A stretch of DNA of 6,822 bases. It comes from Candidatus Elarobacter sp. GTDB taxonomy: Bacteria > Vulcanimicrobiota > Vulcanimicrobiia > Vulcanimicrobiales > Vulcanimicrobiaceae. Shown one piece after another: positions 1-5,979 of the stretch. Position 1 is the stretch's first letter. The number at the start of each line of letters is the position of its first letter. The stretch lies in NCBI GenBank assembly GCA_030150085.1, contig JASLGJ010000019.1, positions 1 through 6,822 of the forward strand, in the 5' to 3' direction. A program made the position numbers and the translations under genes. Below the pieces are notes generated by a model that was given only the letters and a program-made list of their open reading frames with translations, made no database searches and was not told where the DNA came from.

Positions 1-449
1 ACCCAGGCCGCGACCGCGGGCAGGATCAGCTCGTCGACCAGCGCCGGGCGGCCGGCCCGCCAGTCCTCCCACGGGAAGTAGCGGTACCAGGAGAACCAGC
101 GCGCGTCCGAGCTGCCGCCCGGGGCGCTCTCGCGCACGAAGGCCAGGTAGGCGATCGAGAGCATGCGCGGCCCGCCGGCCCGGCGCGGGTCGCGCTCGCG
201 GTCGCCGAAGGTGTAGAGCTGCTCGACGTGGCCCAGCTCGAGCTGGGTCTGCTCGGTCACCCAGCGCCGCAGGCCCGCTTCGAGCGTGCGGTCGGCGGCG
301 GGGTCGAAGGGACCGGCGGGCAGGGCCTCGCCGGGCAGGCGGACGAGAACGCGGGGCTCCTCGGCGGAGACCGCGACGATCACCGCGTCGAGCGCGACGG
401 CGAGGTCGGTCGGCACGCCGGTCCGTTCGGCGTGCGAGCGCGTTTGCAT
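1..449 (-). CDS. Nudix-fold NAD-regulator-like protein (COG4111-like), 3' end outside window
   Basis: Reading the minus strand from ATG at 449 gives an open frame of 149 codons that runs off the left edge, so the C-terminal part is not seen. Recognisable pieces are a first beta strand (about residues 20-37, LDAVIVAV then PRVLV), a GPFDP motif at 47-50, the helix LEAGLRRWVTEQTQLELG at 56-73, VEQLYTFGDRERDPR at 75-89, and SWYRYFPWEDWR at 120-131. This pattern matches my memory of COG4111, the Nudix-related family annotated as NAD regulator in Alphaproteobacteria and related to NrtR. Those proteins normally add a C-terminal winged-helix DNA-binding domain, which would lie beyond the window. The Nudix box (residues 46-73) lacks the REUxEE core: it reads RWVTEQ, so hydrolysis is unlikely and ligand sensing is inferred. 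ATG 449 is the only usable start, because an in-frame stop lies upstream at 477-479. No clear ribosome binding site is visible. It is divergent from the catalase gene, 29 bp apart. An ordinary ADP-ribose Nudix hydrolase is a less likely alternative. Confidence 0.78.
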   Translation of the reverse strand, partial: MQTRSHAERTGVPTDLAVALDAVIVAVSAEEPRVLVRLPGEALPAGPFDPAADRTLEAGLRRWVTEQTQLELGHVEQLYTFGDRERDPRRAGGPRMLSIAYLAFVRESAPGGSSDARWFSWYRYFPWEDWRAGRPALVDELILPAVAAW

Positions 450-478
450 CGTGCCGGGCTGGGCATGGGCTCGGTACT
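450..478. promoter_or_regulatory. 29-bp divergent intergenic region between the Nudix-like gene and katE
   Basis: The two start codons (ATG 449 minus, ATG 479 plus) are only 29 bp apart. There is no convincing -35/-10 pair and no Shine-Dalgarno sequence for either gene. The only AT-rich patch is TACTAT at 475-480, which overlaps the katE start codon. The promoters therefore either overlap each other's coding sequence or lie inside the opposite gene, and one or both mRNAs may be leaderless. A regulator bound here would affect both genes. This is inferred from layout only. Confidence 0.35.
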
Positions 479-2587
479 ATGCCGGGCAAAACACCGGACG
501 GCTCGGGCCGTCCCGACCTCGACCAGTTCCGCGTCGACAACGACGGGCGCGACCTGACCACCAACCAGGGCCTGCCGATCGCGGACAACCAGAACTCGCT
601 GCGCGCGGGCGAGCGCGGGCCGACCCTGCTCGAAGACTTCATCCTGCGCGAGAAGCTGACCCATTTCGACCACGAGCGCATCCCCGAGCGCGTCGTCCAC
701 GCGCGCGGGAGCGGAGCGCACGGTTACTTCGAGCTCTACGAGCCGCTGGCCGAGTACACGCGGGCCGGCTTCCTCAACGACACCTCCAAGAAGACGCCGG
801 TGTTCGTGCGCTTCTCGACCGTGGGCGGCTCGCGCGGCTCGGCCGACACGGTGCGCGACGTGCGCGGTTTCGCGGTCAAGTTCTACACCGACGAAGGCAA
901 CTACGACCTGGTCGGCAACAACATGCCGGTCTTTTTCATCCAGGACGCGATCAAGTTCCCCGACTTCGTGCACGCGGTCAAGCCGGAGCCGCGCAACGAG
1001 ATCCCGCAGGCCTCGTCCGCGCACGACACGTTCTGGGACTTCGTCTCGCTCACGCCCGAGTCGACCCACATGGTGTTCTGGCTGATGTCGGACCGCGCGT
1101 TGCCGCGCTCCTACGCCAACATGGAGGGGTTCGGCGTCCACACCTACCGCTTCATCAACCAGGCGGGGAAGTCGACCTACGTCAAGTTCCACTGGAAGCC
1201 GGTGGCGGGCGTGCACTCGCTGGTGTGGGACGAGGCTCAGAAGCTGGCCGGCAAGGCGCCCGACTTCAACCGCGCCGACCTGTGGGACGCGATCGAGGCC
1301 GGCAACTTCCCTGAATACGAGCTGGGCGTGCAGCTCTTCGACGACGCGCAGGCCGACGCGTTTCCGTTCGACATCCTCGACCCGACCAAGCTGGTCCCCG
1401 AGGAGCTGGTGCCGGTGCGCAAGATCGGCAAGATGACCCTGAACCGCAATCCCGACAACTTCTTCGCCGAGACCGAGCAGGTCGCGTTCTGCGTCTCGCA
1501 CGTCGTGCCGGGGATCGACTTCAGCAACGACCCGCTGCTGCAGGGCCGCATCTTCTCGTACCTCGACACCCAGCTCTCGCGCCTGGGCGGGCCGAACTTC
1601 CACCAGATCCCGATCAACCGCCCGCGCTGCCCGTTCCACAACGGCCAGGCCGACGGCATGCACCAGATGGGCATCCCGGTCAACAAGACCTCATACGAGC
1701 CCAACTCCATCGACGGCGGCTGGCCCAAGGAGAAGCCGGTCGAGCGGGGCGGCTTCGCGAGCTACCTCGAGCGGCTGGAGGGCGACAAGCGGCGCATCCG
1801 GGCCGAGTCGTTCAAGGACCACTTCTCGCAGGCCAAGCTGTTCTACGCCAGCCAGTCGGCGGTCGAGCAGGAGCACATCGCGGCGGCCTTCTCGTTCGAG
1901 CTGGCCAAGGTCGCGACGGTCGCGATCCGCGAGCGGGTGCTGGGTCTCCTCGCCAACGTCGACGGCGGCCTCGCGGCCCAGGTCGCGGCCAAGCTGGGCC
2001 TGAGCGCCCCCGCAGCGGCCGCCGCCGACGGCAAAGCCGAGGGCGACGGCAAGGCGGTCCAGGCCTCGCCCGCGCTGAGCATCCTCGACGCGCCCTATCC
2101 CAAGGACAAGGTCGCCGGGCGCAAGGTCGCCATCCTGGCCGCCGACGGCGTCGACGTAACCGCGGTCGAGGCGATGAAGAAGGCGCTCGCCGCGGCCGGG
2201 GCGCAGGGCCTGGTGCTGGCCCCGCACCTCGGCACGCTCGAGGGGGAGAACGGCGCCGGCACGGCGGCCGACCACACCCTGGTGACGATGCCCTCGGTGG
2301 CCTTCGACGCGGTCTTCGTGCCGGGCGGGCCGGAGAGCGCGGGCCGGCTGACCGGCGACGGCGACGCGGTCCACTTCGTGGCCGAGGCGTACAAGCACGG
2401 CAAGCCGATCGCCGTGCTGGGCCAGGGCGCCGCGCTGCTCGAGGCGGCCGGCATCCGGGCCGACGGGGCGCCCGGGGTGTTCGTCTCGCCCGCGGGCGGC
2501 ACGGGCCAGGTCGCCGCGCCGTTCCTGGCCGCGCTCGCCGCGCACCGGGCCTGGGACCGGGCCGACACGGACGCCGTTCCGGCCTAG
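479..2587 (+). CDS. katE: Large-subunit (clade 2) monofunctional haem catalase, HPII/KatE type
   Basis: The enzyme disproportionates hydrogen peroxide to water and oxygen in the cytoplasm, typically as a homotetramer with haem b or d. At 702 residues it has the large-subunit length and aligns along its length with E. coli HPII at an offset of 54 residues. Visible residues (HPII numbers in brackets) are distal His74 (128) in RVVHARGS, Ser113 (167), Asn147 (201) in DLVGNN, Phe152 (206), Phe160 (214), and Arg357 (411) with proximal Tyr361 (415) in [13 protein letters not shown] His392 is replaced by Cys338, suggesting a Cys-Tyr rather than His-Tyr crosslink. Residues 508-545 form an Ala/Lys-rich linker. 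Residues 546-690 form the flavodoxin/DJ-1-like C-terminal domain found in clade 2; the usual PfpI nucleophile Cys is absent (GQG at 648-650). ATG 479 is the only ATG in frame near the conserved N-terminus, but it has no clear ribosome binding site. An 11-bp hairpin follows the stop. Identification as a clade 2 catalase is near certain; regulation is unknown. Confidence 0.97.
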   Translation: MPGKTPDGSGRPDLDQFRVDNDGRDLTTNQGLPIADNQNSLRAGERGPTLLEDFILREKLTHFDHERIPERVVHARGSGAHGYFELYEPLAEYTRAGFLNDTSKKTPVFVRFSTVGGSRGSADTVRDVRGFAVKFYTDEGNYDLVGNNMPVFFIQDAIKFPDFVHAVKPEPRNEIPQASSAHDTFWDFVSLTPESTHMVFWLMSDRALPRSYANMEGFGVHTYRFINQAGKSTYVKFHWKPVAGVHSLVWDEAQKLAGKAPDFNRADLWDAIEAGNFPEYELGVQLFDDAQADAFPFDILDPTKLVPEELVPVRKIGKMTLNRNPDNFFAETEQVAFCVSHVVPGIDFSNDPLLQGRIFSYLDTQLSRLGGPNFHQIPINRPRCPFHNGQADGMHQMGIPVNKTSYEPNSIDGGWPKEKPVERGGFASYLERLEGDKRRIRAESFKDHFSQAKLFYASQSAVEQEHIAAAFSFELAKVATVAIRERVLGLLANVDGGLAAQVAAKLGLSAPAAAAADGKAEGDGKAVQASPALSILDAPYPKDKVAGRKVAILAADGVDVTAVEAMKKALAAAGAQGLVLAPHLGTLEGENGAGTAADHTLVTMPSVAFDAVFVPGGPESAGRLTGDGDAVHFVAEAYKHGKPIAVLGQGAALLEAAGIRADGAPGVFVSPAGGTGQVAAPFLAALAAHRAWDRADTDAVPA

Positions 2588-2597
2588 CTCGCGCAAC

Positions 2598-2629
2598 GCC
2601 GGGGCCCGTGGACGACCGCGGGCTCCGGC
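2598..2629 (+). terminator. GC-rich hairpin after katE, possible terminator
   Basis: GCCGGGGCCCG (2598-2608) pairs with CGGGCTCCGGC (2619-2629) over 11 bp with a single G-T wobble and a 10-nt loop. It begins 11 nt after the katE stop codon and ends one base before the -35 box of the next promoter. The following bases are CTTGACTCCCTT, with no run of T, so it is not a textbook intrinsic terminator. Its position and strength suggest it ends or pauses catalase transcription, or protects the mRNA 3' end, and separates it from the ribosomal operon. Confidence 0.55.
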
Positions 2630-2630
2630 C

Positions 2631-2659
2631 TTGACTCCCTTGCGGCGCTGCTGTAGACT
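2631..2659 (+). promoter_or_regulatory. Sigma-70-type promoter of the ribosomal protein operon
   Basis: A -35 box TTGACT (2631-2636) is separated by exactly 17 bp from a -10 box TAGACT (2654-2659), each box differing from consensus at one or two positions. Transcription would start near 2665-2667, giving a leader of about 95 nt before rplC. It lies in the only sizeable gap between the catalase gene and the ribosomal genes, where a promoter is expected. Calling it a housekeeping promoter is inference from the match and position. Confidence 0.8.
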
Positions 2660-2664
2660 ATGGC

Positions 2665-2761
2665 GGTTGTGGTCCGCGACGCGGGCGCCCATTTGGGCGT
2701 GCGCGGCGAAGGTGTAAGAGATACGCCAGGATCCGTGGATATCCGTAAGGGATCGATCAGC
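2665..2761 (+). promoter_or_regulatory. 5' leader of the ribosomal protein operon with two candidate hairpins
   Basis: The leader is about 95 nt, and its second half (2709-2761) is only about 51 percent G+C, clearly lower than its surroundings. Two structures can be drawn by hand. Hairpin 1 (2680-2705) has CGCCC/GGGCG around loop ATTT, a G-T pair, one mismatch, then four further pairs. Hairpin 2 (2738-2758) pairs GAT and ATCC with GGAT and ATC across a 2-nt bulge, placing the rplC ribosome binding site in its loop and 3' arm. Ribosomal operons are often autoregulated by one of their proteins (L4 for the E. coli S10 operon), so such a role is plausible, but it matches no known leader family that I recognise. 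Confidence 0.4.
2747..2752 (+). promoter_or_regulatory. Ribosome binding site AAGGGA that fixes the rplC start
   Basis: AAGGGA lies 9 nt before GTG 2762. This spacing supports GTG 2762 over the in-frame ATG 2660, which directly abuts the -10 box and would fall upstream of the predicted transcription start. It is also better placed than any site for GTG 2735. Confidence 0.7.
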
Positions 2762-3394
2762 GTGAAGAACATCATCGGCCGCAAGGTCGGGATGACCAGC
2801 GTGTTCACGGAGGACGGCCGGAGCGTTCCGGTCACCGTGATCCAAGCTGGTCCGTGTACCGTGGTTCAGAAGAAGACGCAAGAAACGGACGGCTACGAGG
2901 CCGTCGCGCTCTCGTTCGGCGACGTCAAGCCCGCGCGCCTCACCAAAGCGCTCGTCGGGCACTACAAGAAGGCCGGCCAGACGCCCAAGCGCACCATCCG
3001 CGAGTTCCGCCGGGGCATCGACGGCCTCGAGGTCGGGGCCAGCGTGACGGTCGAGAGCTTCGCCCAGGGCGACCGGGTCGACGTGGTCGGCGTCTCCAAG
3101 GGCCACGGCTTCGCCGGCGGCATCAAGCGCTGGAACTTCTCGGGCGGCGGGCAGACCCACGGCTCGATGATCCACCGCCAGCCGGCCTCCAACGGCGACA
3201 CCAACTCCGGCCACACCCACCGCGGCAGCCGCCGCCCGGGCCACTACGGCGTCGACCGCGTGACCGTGCAGAACCTCGAGGTCGTCCGCGCGGACGCCGA
3301 GCGCAACCTGCTCCTGGTCCGCGGCCCCGTGCCCGGCCCCAAGAACGGTCTCGTGATCGTGCAGCAGTCCGTCAAGACGAAGGTGAGCGCGTAA
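2762..3394 (+). CDS. rplC: 50S ribosomal protein L3
   Basis: L3 binds 23S rRNA near its 3' end, starts 50S assembly and reaches toward the peptidyl transferase centre. The 210-residue product (E. coli L3 is 209) begins (M)[18 protein letters not shown], carries [14 protein letters not shown] (113-126), and ends in the family block [20 protein letters not shown] with [16 protein letters not shown] 2762 is chosen because it gives the family N-terminus and follows AAGGGA at 9 nt; a longer reading from ATG 2660 would start at the -10 box. The loop at 141-163 departs from the usual GSIG...PGRVFKGKKMxGxMG form and reads ASNG, then [15 protein letters not shown]. The residue aligned with E. coli Gln150, methylated by PrmB, appears to be Asn. 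It is the first gene of the operon, with no rpsJ before it. Its stop TAA overlaps the rplD ATG (TAATG). Confidence 0.97.
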   Translation: MKNIIGRKVGMTSVFTEDGRSVPVTVIQAGPCTVVQKKTQETDGYEAVALSFGDVKPARLTKALVGHYKKAGQTPKRTIREFRRGIDGLEVGASVTVESFAQGDRVDVVGVSKGHGFAGGIKRWNFSGGGQTHGSMIHRQPASNGDTNSGHTHRGSRRPGHYGVDRVTVQNLEVVRADAERNLLLVRGPVPGPKNGLVIVQQSVKTKVSA

Positions 3395-4053
3395 TGGCGC
3401 AGGTCATCGACGCGCAGGGCAAGGTCGTGCGCGAGGTCGAGACGCCCGCCGTGTTCGGCGGCGACGTCTCCAAGAAATCGAACGCCGTCTTCCGCGCCGT
3501 GTTCCGCGAGCTCGCGAACCCGCGCGCCGGCACCGCCTCGACCAAGAAGCGCGACGAAGTGCGCGGCGGCGGCAAGAAGCCGTGGCGCCAGAAGGGCACC
3601 GGCCGGGCCCGCCAGGGCTCGACCCGCTCGCCCCAGTGGGCGCACGGCGGCGTGGTGTTCGGCCCCCAGCCGCGCTCCTACGTCTCCAGCCTGAACAAGA
3701 AGGAGCGCCGCGCCGCGCTGCTGGCCGCGCTCTCCGACAAGTTCCAGAGCGGCAGCGTGACCGTGCTCGACACGACCGCGCTCGACGTGGCCAAGACCAA
3801 GGCCTTCGCGACGCTGCTGTTCGGCTCGCCCAAGGCGGCCCGCACCGGCGCCCGCACGCTGGTCGTGTTCGCGACCGCCGAGCTGGCCGCGGTCGGCACC
3901 TCGCTGCGCCGGGCCGGCGCCAACCTCGAGCGCGTCGCGGTGACGCACACCGGCGAGCTCGACGTCAAGGACGTGGTCGGCTACGCCCGCCTGGTCCTCA
4001 CCACCGGCGCGCACGACGCGCTCGTCGGCAAGTACGCGCAGGAGTCCAAGTAG
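3394..4053 (+). CDS. rplD: 50S ribosomal protein L4
   Basis: L4 is an early 23S rRNA-binding assembly protein whose extended loop forms part of the nascent-chain exit-tunnel constriction next to L22. In E. coli it also represses its own operon. The 219-residue product (E. coli 201) contains the signature tunnel loop [19 protein letters not shown] at residues 58-76, followed by [18 protein letters not shown] (79-96). The C-terminal alpha/beta body includes TLVVFA (155-160) and the helix-rich end. ATG 3394 overlaps the rplC stop by one base and follows AAGG at 3380-3383 with 10 nt spacing, supporting translational coupling. The start at [12 protein letters not shown] fits the family. The frame extends far upstream through rplC, but that is only an open shadow frame. 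Confidence 0.97.
   Translation: MAQVIDAQGKVVREVETPAVFGGDVSKKSNAVFRAVFRELANPRAGTASTKKRDEVRGGGKKPWRQKGTGRARQGSTRSPQWAHGGVVFGPQPRSYVSSLNKKERRAALLAALSDKFQSGSVTVLDTTALDVAKTKAFATLLFGSPKAARTGARTLVVFATAELAAVGTSLRRAGANLERVAVTHTGELDVKDVVGYARLVLTTGAHDALVGKYAQESK
4040..4044 (+). promoter_or_regulatory. Ribosome binding site AGGAG that fixes the rplW GTG start
   Basis: AGGAG inside the last codons of rplD lies 8 nt before GTG 4053. It supports a GTG start overlapping the rplD stop (TAGTG) rather than any start further in, and it is the clearest Shine-Dalgarno sequence in the operon. Confidence 0.7.
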
Positions 4054-4361
4054 TGGAAGCCCGGGACGTCATCATCGCGCCGCTCATCACCGAGAAATCG
4101 ATGACCGGCGCGGCCGTGCAGCAGTACACCTTCGAGGTGAACCCGCACGCCACCAAGACCCAGATCAAGCACGCCGTGGCCGAGATCTTCGGCGTGACCG
4201 TGCTCAAGATCAACACCGTCAACGTCGGCGGTAAGAAGAAGAACTTCGCCCGCCGCGGCCGCCGCTCTTCGGGAGTCCAGTCGGACTGGAAGAAGGCCGT
4301 CGTCACCATCGCCCCCGGCCAGAAGATCGAGCTGGGCGGCGTGAACTACTTCGAGCAGTAA
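4053..4361 (+). CDS. rplW: 50S ribosomal protein L23
   Basis: L23 sits at the rim of the polypeptide exit tunnel and provides the docking site for trigger factor and the signal recognition particle. The product is 102 residues (E. coli 100), beginning (M)[16 protein letters not shown], the family N-terminus. It continues with [20 protein letters not shown] (25-44), [14 protein letters not shown] (45-58), and the basic loop [15 protein letters not shown] (60-74), and ends [12 protein letters not shown] (83-94). The GTG start shares its G with the rplD stop and follows AGGAG at 8 nt. The next gene, rplB, starts after a single base. Nothing in the core appears unusual. Confidence 0.96.
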   Translation: MEARDVIIAPLITEKSMTGAAVQQYTFEVNPHATKTQIKHAVAEIFGVTVLKINTVNVGGKKKNFARRGRRSSGVQSDWKKAVVTIAPGQKIELGGVNYFEQ

Positions 4362-4362
4362 G

Positions 4363-5190
4363 ATGGCCGTCAAGAAGTACAAGCCGACCAGCGCCGCGCG
4401 GCGCTTCATCACCACCGCCGACTTCAGCGAGATCACGAAGAAGGAGCCCGAGCGCTCCCTGCTCGAGGTCAAGAAGAAGCACTCGGGCCGCAACAACAAC
4501 GGCCACATCACGACGCGCCACAAGGGCGGCGGCTACCGCAAGCAGTACCGCATCGTCGACTTCAAGCGCGGCAAGGACGGCATCCCGGCCAAGGTCGCGG
4601 CGATCGAGTACGATCCCAACCGCACCGCGCGGCTGGCGCTGCTGCACTACCGCGACGGCGAAAAGCGCTACATCCTCGCCCCGGCCGCGCTCAAGGTCGG
4701 GGACTCGGTCGAGTCCGGCCCGGCGGCCGACATCAAGACCGGCAACGCGCTCCCGCTGGCCAACATTCCGCTCGGCACGGTGATCCACAACATCGAGCTG
4801 CAGCCCGGCGAGGGCGGCAAGCTGGTGCGCTCGGCCGGCGGCGCGGCGCAGCTGATGGCCAAGGAAGGCGATTACGCGCAGGTCCGCATGCCCTCGGGCG
4901 AGGTCCGGCGCATCTTGATCGTCTGCCGCGCCACCATCGGCCAGCTCGGCAACCTCGACCACGAGAACGAGGTGATCGGCAAGGCCGGGCGCCAGCGCCA
5001 CCTGGGCAAGCGCCCCTCGGTGCGCGGCATCGCCATGAACCCCGTTGACCACCCGCACGGCGGCGGCGAGGCGCGCTCGACCTCGGGCCGCCCGCCCACC
5101 ACGCCTTGGGGCCAGATGACGATGGGCAAGAAGACGCGCCACACCAAGCGCACCACGAAGATGATCGTTCGCAAGCGGAAGAGCAAGTAG
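4363..5190 (+). CDS. rplB: 50S ribosomal protein L2
   Basis: L2 is one of the most conserved 50S proteins, needed for subunit joining and peptidyl transferase activity. The 275-residue product (E. coli 273) starts [15 protein letters not shown] and contains [17 protein letters not shown] (53-69), [20 protein letters not shown] (74-93), and [16 protein letters not shown] (169-184). The near-universal [14 protein letters not shown] stretch (225-238) is present, with His230 aligned to E. coli His229. The usual GGGEGR is GGGEAR here, and the following segment [12 protein letters not shown] appears one residue shorter than common forms. The N-terminus resembles Firmicutes, Chloroflexi or Armatimonadota forms rather than proteobacterial ones. 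The start lies one base after the rplW stop with only a weak ribosome binding site, so coupling is likely. Confidence 0.98.
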   Translation: MAVKKYKPTSAARRFITTADFSEITKKEPERSLLEVKKKHSGRNNNGHITTRHKGGGYRKQYRIVDFKRGKDGIPAKVAAIEYDPNRTARLALLHYRDGEKRYILAPAALKVGDSVESGPAADIKTGNALPLANIPLGTVIHNIELQPGEGGKLVRSAGGAAQLMAKEGDYAQVRMPSGEVRRILIVCRATIGQLGNLDHENEVIGKAGRQRHLGKRPSVRGIAMNPVDHPHGGGEARSTSGRPPTTPWGQMTMGKKTRHTKRTTKMIVRKRKSK

Positions 5191-5191
5191 C

Positions 5192-5467
5192 ATGGGTCGT
5201 TCACTCAAGAAGGGTCCGTTCGTCGCGGACCACCTGCTGGTCAAGGTCGAGAAGATGAACGCGTCGCGCGAGAAGCGGGTCATCAAGACCTGGTCGCGCG
5301 CCTCGACGATCATCCCGCAGATGGTCGGCCACACGATCTCGGTCCACAACGGCAAGACCCACATTCCGGTGTTCATCACCGAGAACATGGTCGGCCACAA
5401 GCTGGGCGAGTTCTCCCCGACCCGGGTCTACAAGGGTCACGGCGGCGACAAGGCCTCGGTGAAGTAG
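5192..5467 (+). CDS. rpsS: 30S ribosomal protein S19
   Basis: S19 lies in the 30S head, pairs with S13 and contacts 23S rRNA and tRNA through intersubunit bridges. The 91-residue product (E. coli 92) begins [20 protein letters not shown]. It carries [19 protein letters not shown] (30-48), [20 protein letters not shown] (51-70) and LGEFSPTR with YKGH (71-82), all family signatures. ATG 5192 is one base after the rplB stop (TAGcATG). GGAAGAG at 5177-5183 gives a moderate ribosome binding site 8 nt upstream. No anomalies were seen. Confidence 0.98.
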   Translation: MGRSLKKGPFVADHLLVKVEKMNASREKRVIKTWSRASTIIPQMVGHTISVHNGKTHIPVFITENMVGHKLGEFSPTRVYKGHGGDKASVK

Positions 5468-5468
5468 C

Positions 5469-5978
5469 ATGAACGCATCCGTCACCAAGCCCCAGCTCGC
5501 GGTCGCGCACCTCAAGTTCGCCCGCATCGGCCCGCGCAAGCTGCGCCGGGTCGCCGACGCGATCCGCGGCAAGTCCGTGCGCGAAGCGCAGGTCTTGCTG
5601 CAGTTCGCCGGCGTCTTCGCGGCCGAGCCGATGCTCAAGCTGCTCAAGTCGGCCGTCGCCAACGCGGAGAACAACCACGACATGGCCGGCGACGGCTTGT
5701 TCGTCGTGCGCGTCACCGTCGACGGCGGCCCGGGCGGCGGCTTCACCAAGCGCCTCGACCCGCGCGCGCAAGGGCGTGCCGCGTTCAAGCGCAAGCGCCT
5801 CTCGCACGTGACCATCGCGGTCGGCGCGCAGCCGCCCAAGCACCAGCCGAAGCAGCGCGCGGGCGCGGCGATCGGCCTCTCGACGCGCGAGCAGCGCCAG
5901 AACCGGACCGCCTCGGCGAAGCCGGCGGCGCGCCGCACGAGCAAGCCCGCCGGCGGCGCCGCGGGAGCCACGGAGTAA
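5469..5978 (+). CDS. rplV: 50S ribosomal protein L22 with inserted hairpin residues and a C-terminal extension
   Basis: L22 spans all 23S rRNA domains, and its beta-hairpin lines the exit tunnel opposite L4. The core is clear: [20 protein letters not shown] (18-37), [15 protein letters not shown] (56-70), [21 protein letters not shown] (98-118). Two features are unusual. In the hairpin, the step from GP to KR is five residues (GGGFT, 89-93) rather than the usual two (SM or TL), a three-residue insertion beside the position of E. coli Met82-Lys83-Arg84. The protein also runs on for about 50 residues (120-169) past the normal end, in an Ala-, Lys-, Arg- and Gln-rich, probably disordered tail, for a total of 169 residues against 110 in E. 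coli. ATG 5469 is one base after the rpsS stop, with only a weak ribosome binding site. The family assignment is secure; the role of the tail is unknown. Confidence 0.96.
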   Translation: MNASVTKPQLAVAHLKFARIGPRKLRRVADAIRGKSVREAQVLLQFAGVFAAEPMLKLLKSAVANAENNHDMAGDGLFVVRVTVDGGPGGGFTKRLDPRAQGRAAFKRKRLSHVTIAVGAQPPKHQPKQRAGAAIGLSTREQRQNRTASAKPAARRTSKPAGGAAGATE

Positions 5979-5979
5979 C

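Noticed and set aside
444..480. Possible katE promoter with TTGCAT and TACTAT
   Set aside because: The spacing is about 25 bp, too long for sigma-70, and the -10 would overlap the start codon.
228..557. 109-codon plus-strand frame upstream of katE
   Set aside because: It overlaps the minus-strand Nudix-like gene and the katE start in other frames, and shows no motif of its own.
286..1314. 342-codon plus-strand frame starting inside the Nudix-like gene
   Set aside because: It is an Arg/Ala/Pro-rich out-of-frame shadow of katE, which has full family conservation in another frame.
380..1663. 427-codon open frame on the minus strand opposite katE
   Set aside because: Its product is Val/Arg/Glu-rich with no recognisable motif and lies antisense to well conserved catalase codons. 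Long antisense frames are expected at this G+C.
2680..2705. Leader hairpin as an intrinsic terminator or attenuator
   Set aside because: No T-run follows it, so termination is not supported. It is kept only as a possible structured leader element.
2660..2761. Longer rplC reading from ATG 2660, adding 34 residues to L3
   Set aside because: The ATG directly follows the -10 box, so it would lie upstream of the predicted transcription start. The added residues do not look like L3, and GTG 2762 has a well placed ribosome binding site.
2735..2761. Alternative rplC start at GTG 2735
   Set aside because: Its nearest AGGA is only 3 nt away, and L3 proteins normally begin just before the GRKVGM motif, which fits GTG 2762.
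1691..3244. 517-codon open frame on the minus strand across the katE end, the promoter region and rplC
   Set aside because: It is low-complexity in composition, crosses the hairpin and promoter, and is opposite two conserved genes. Treated as a GC-bias artefact.
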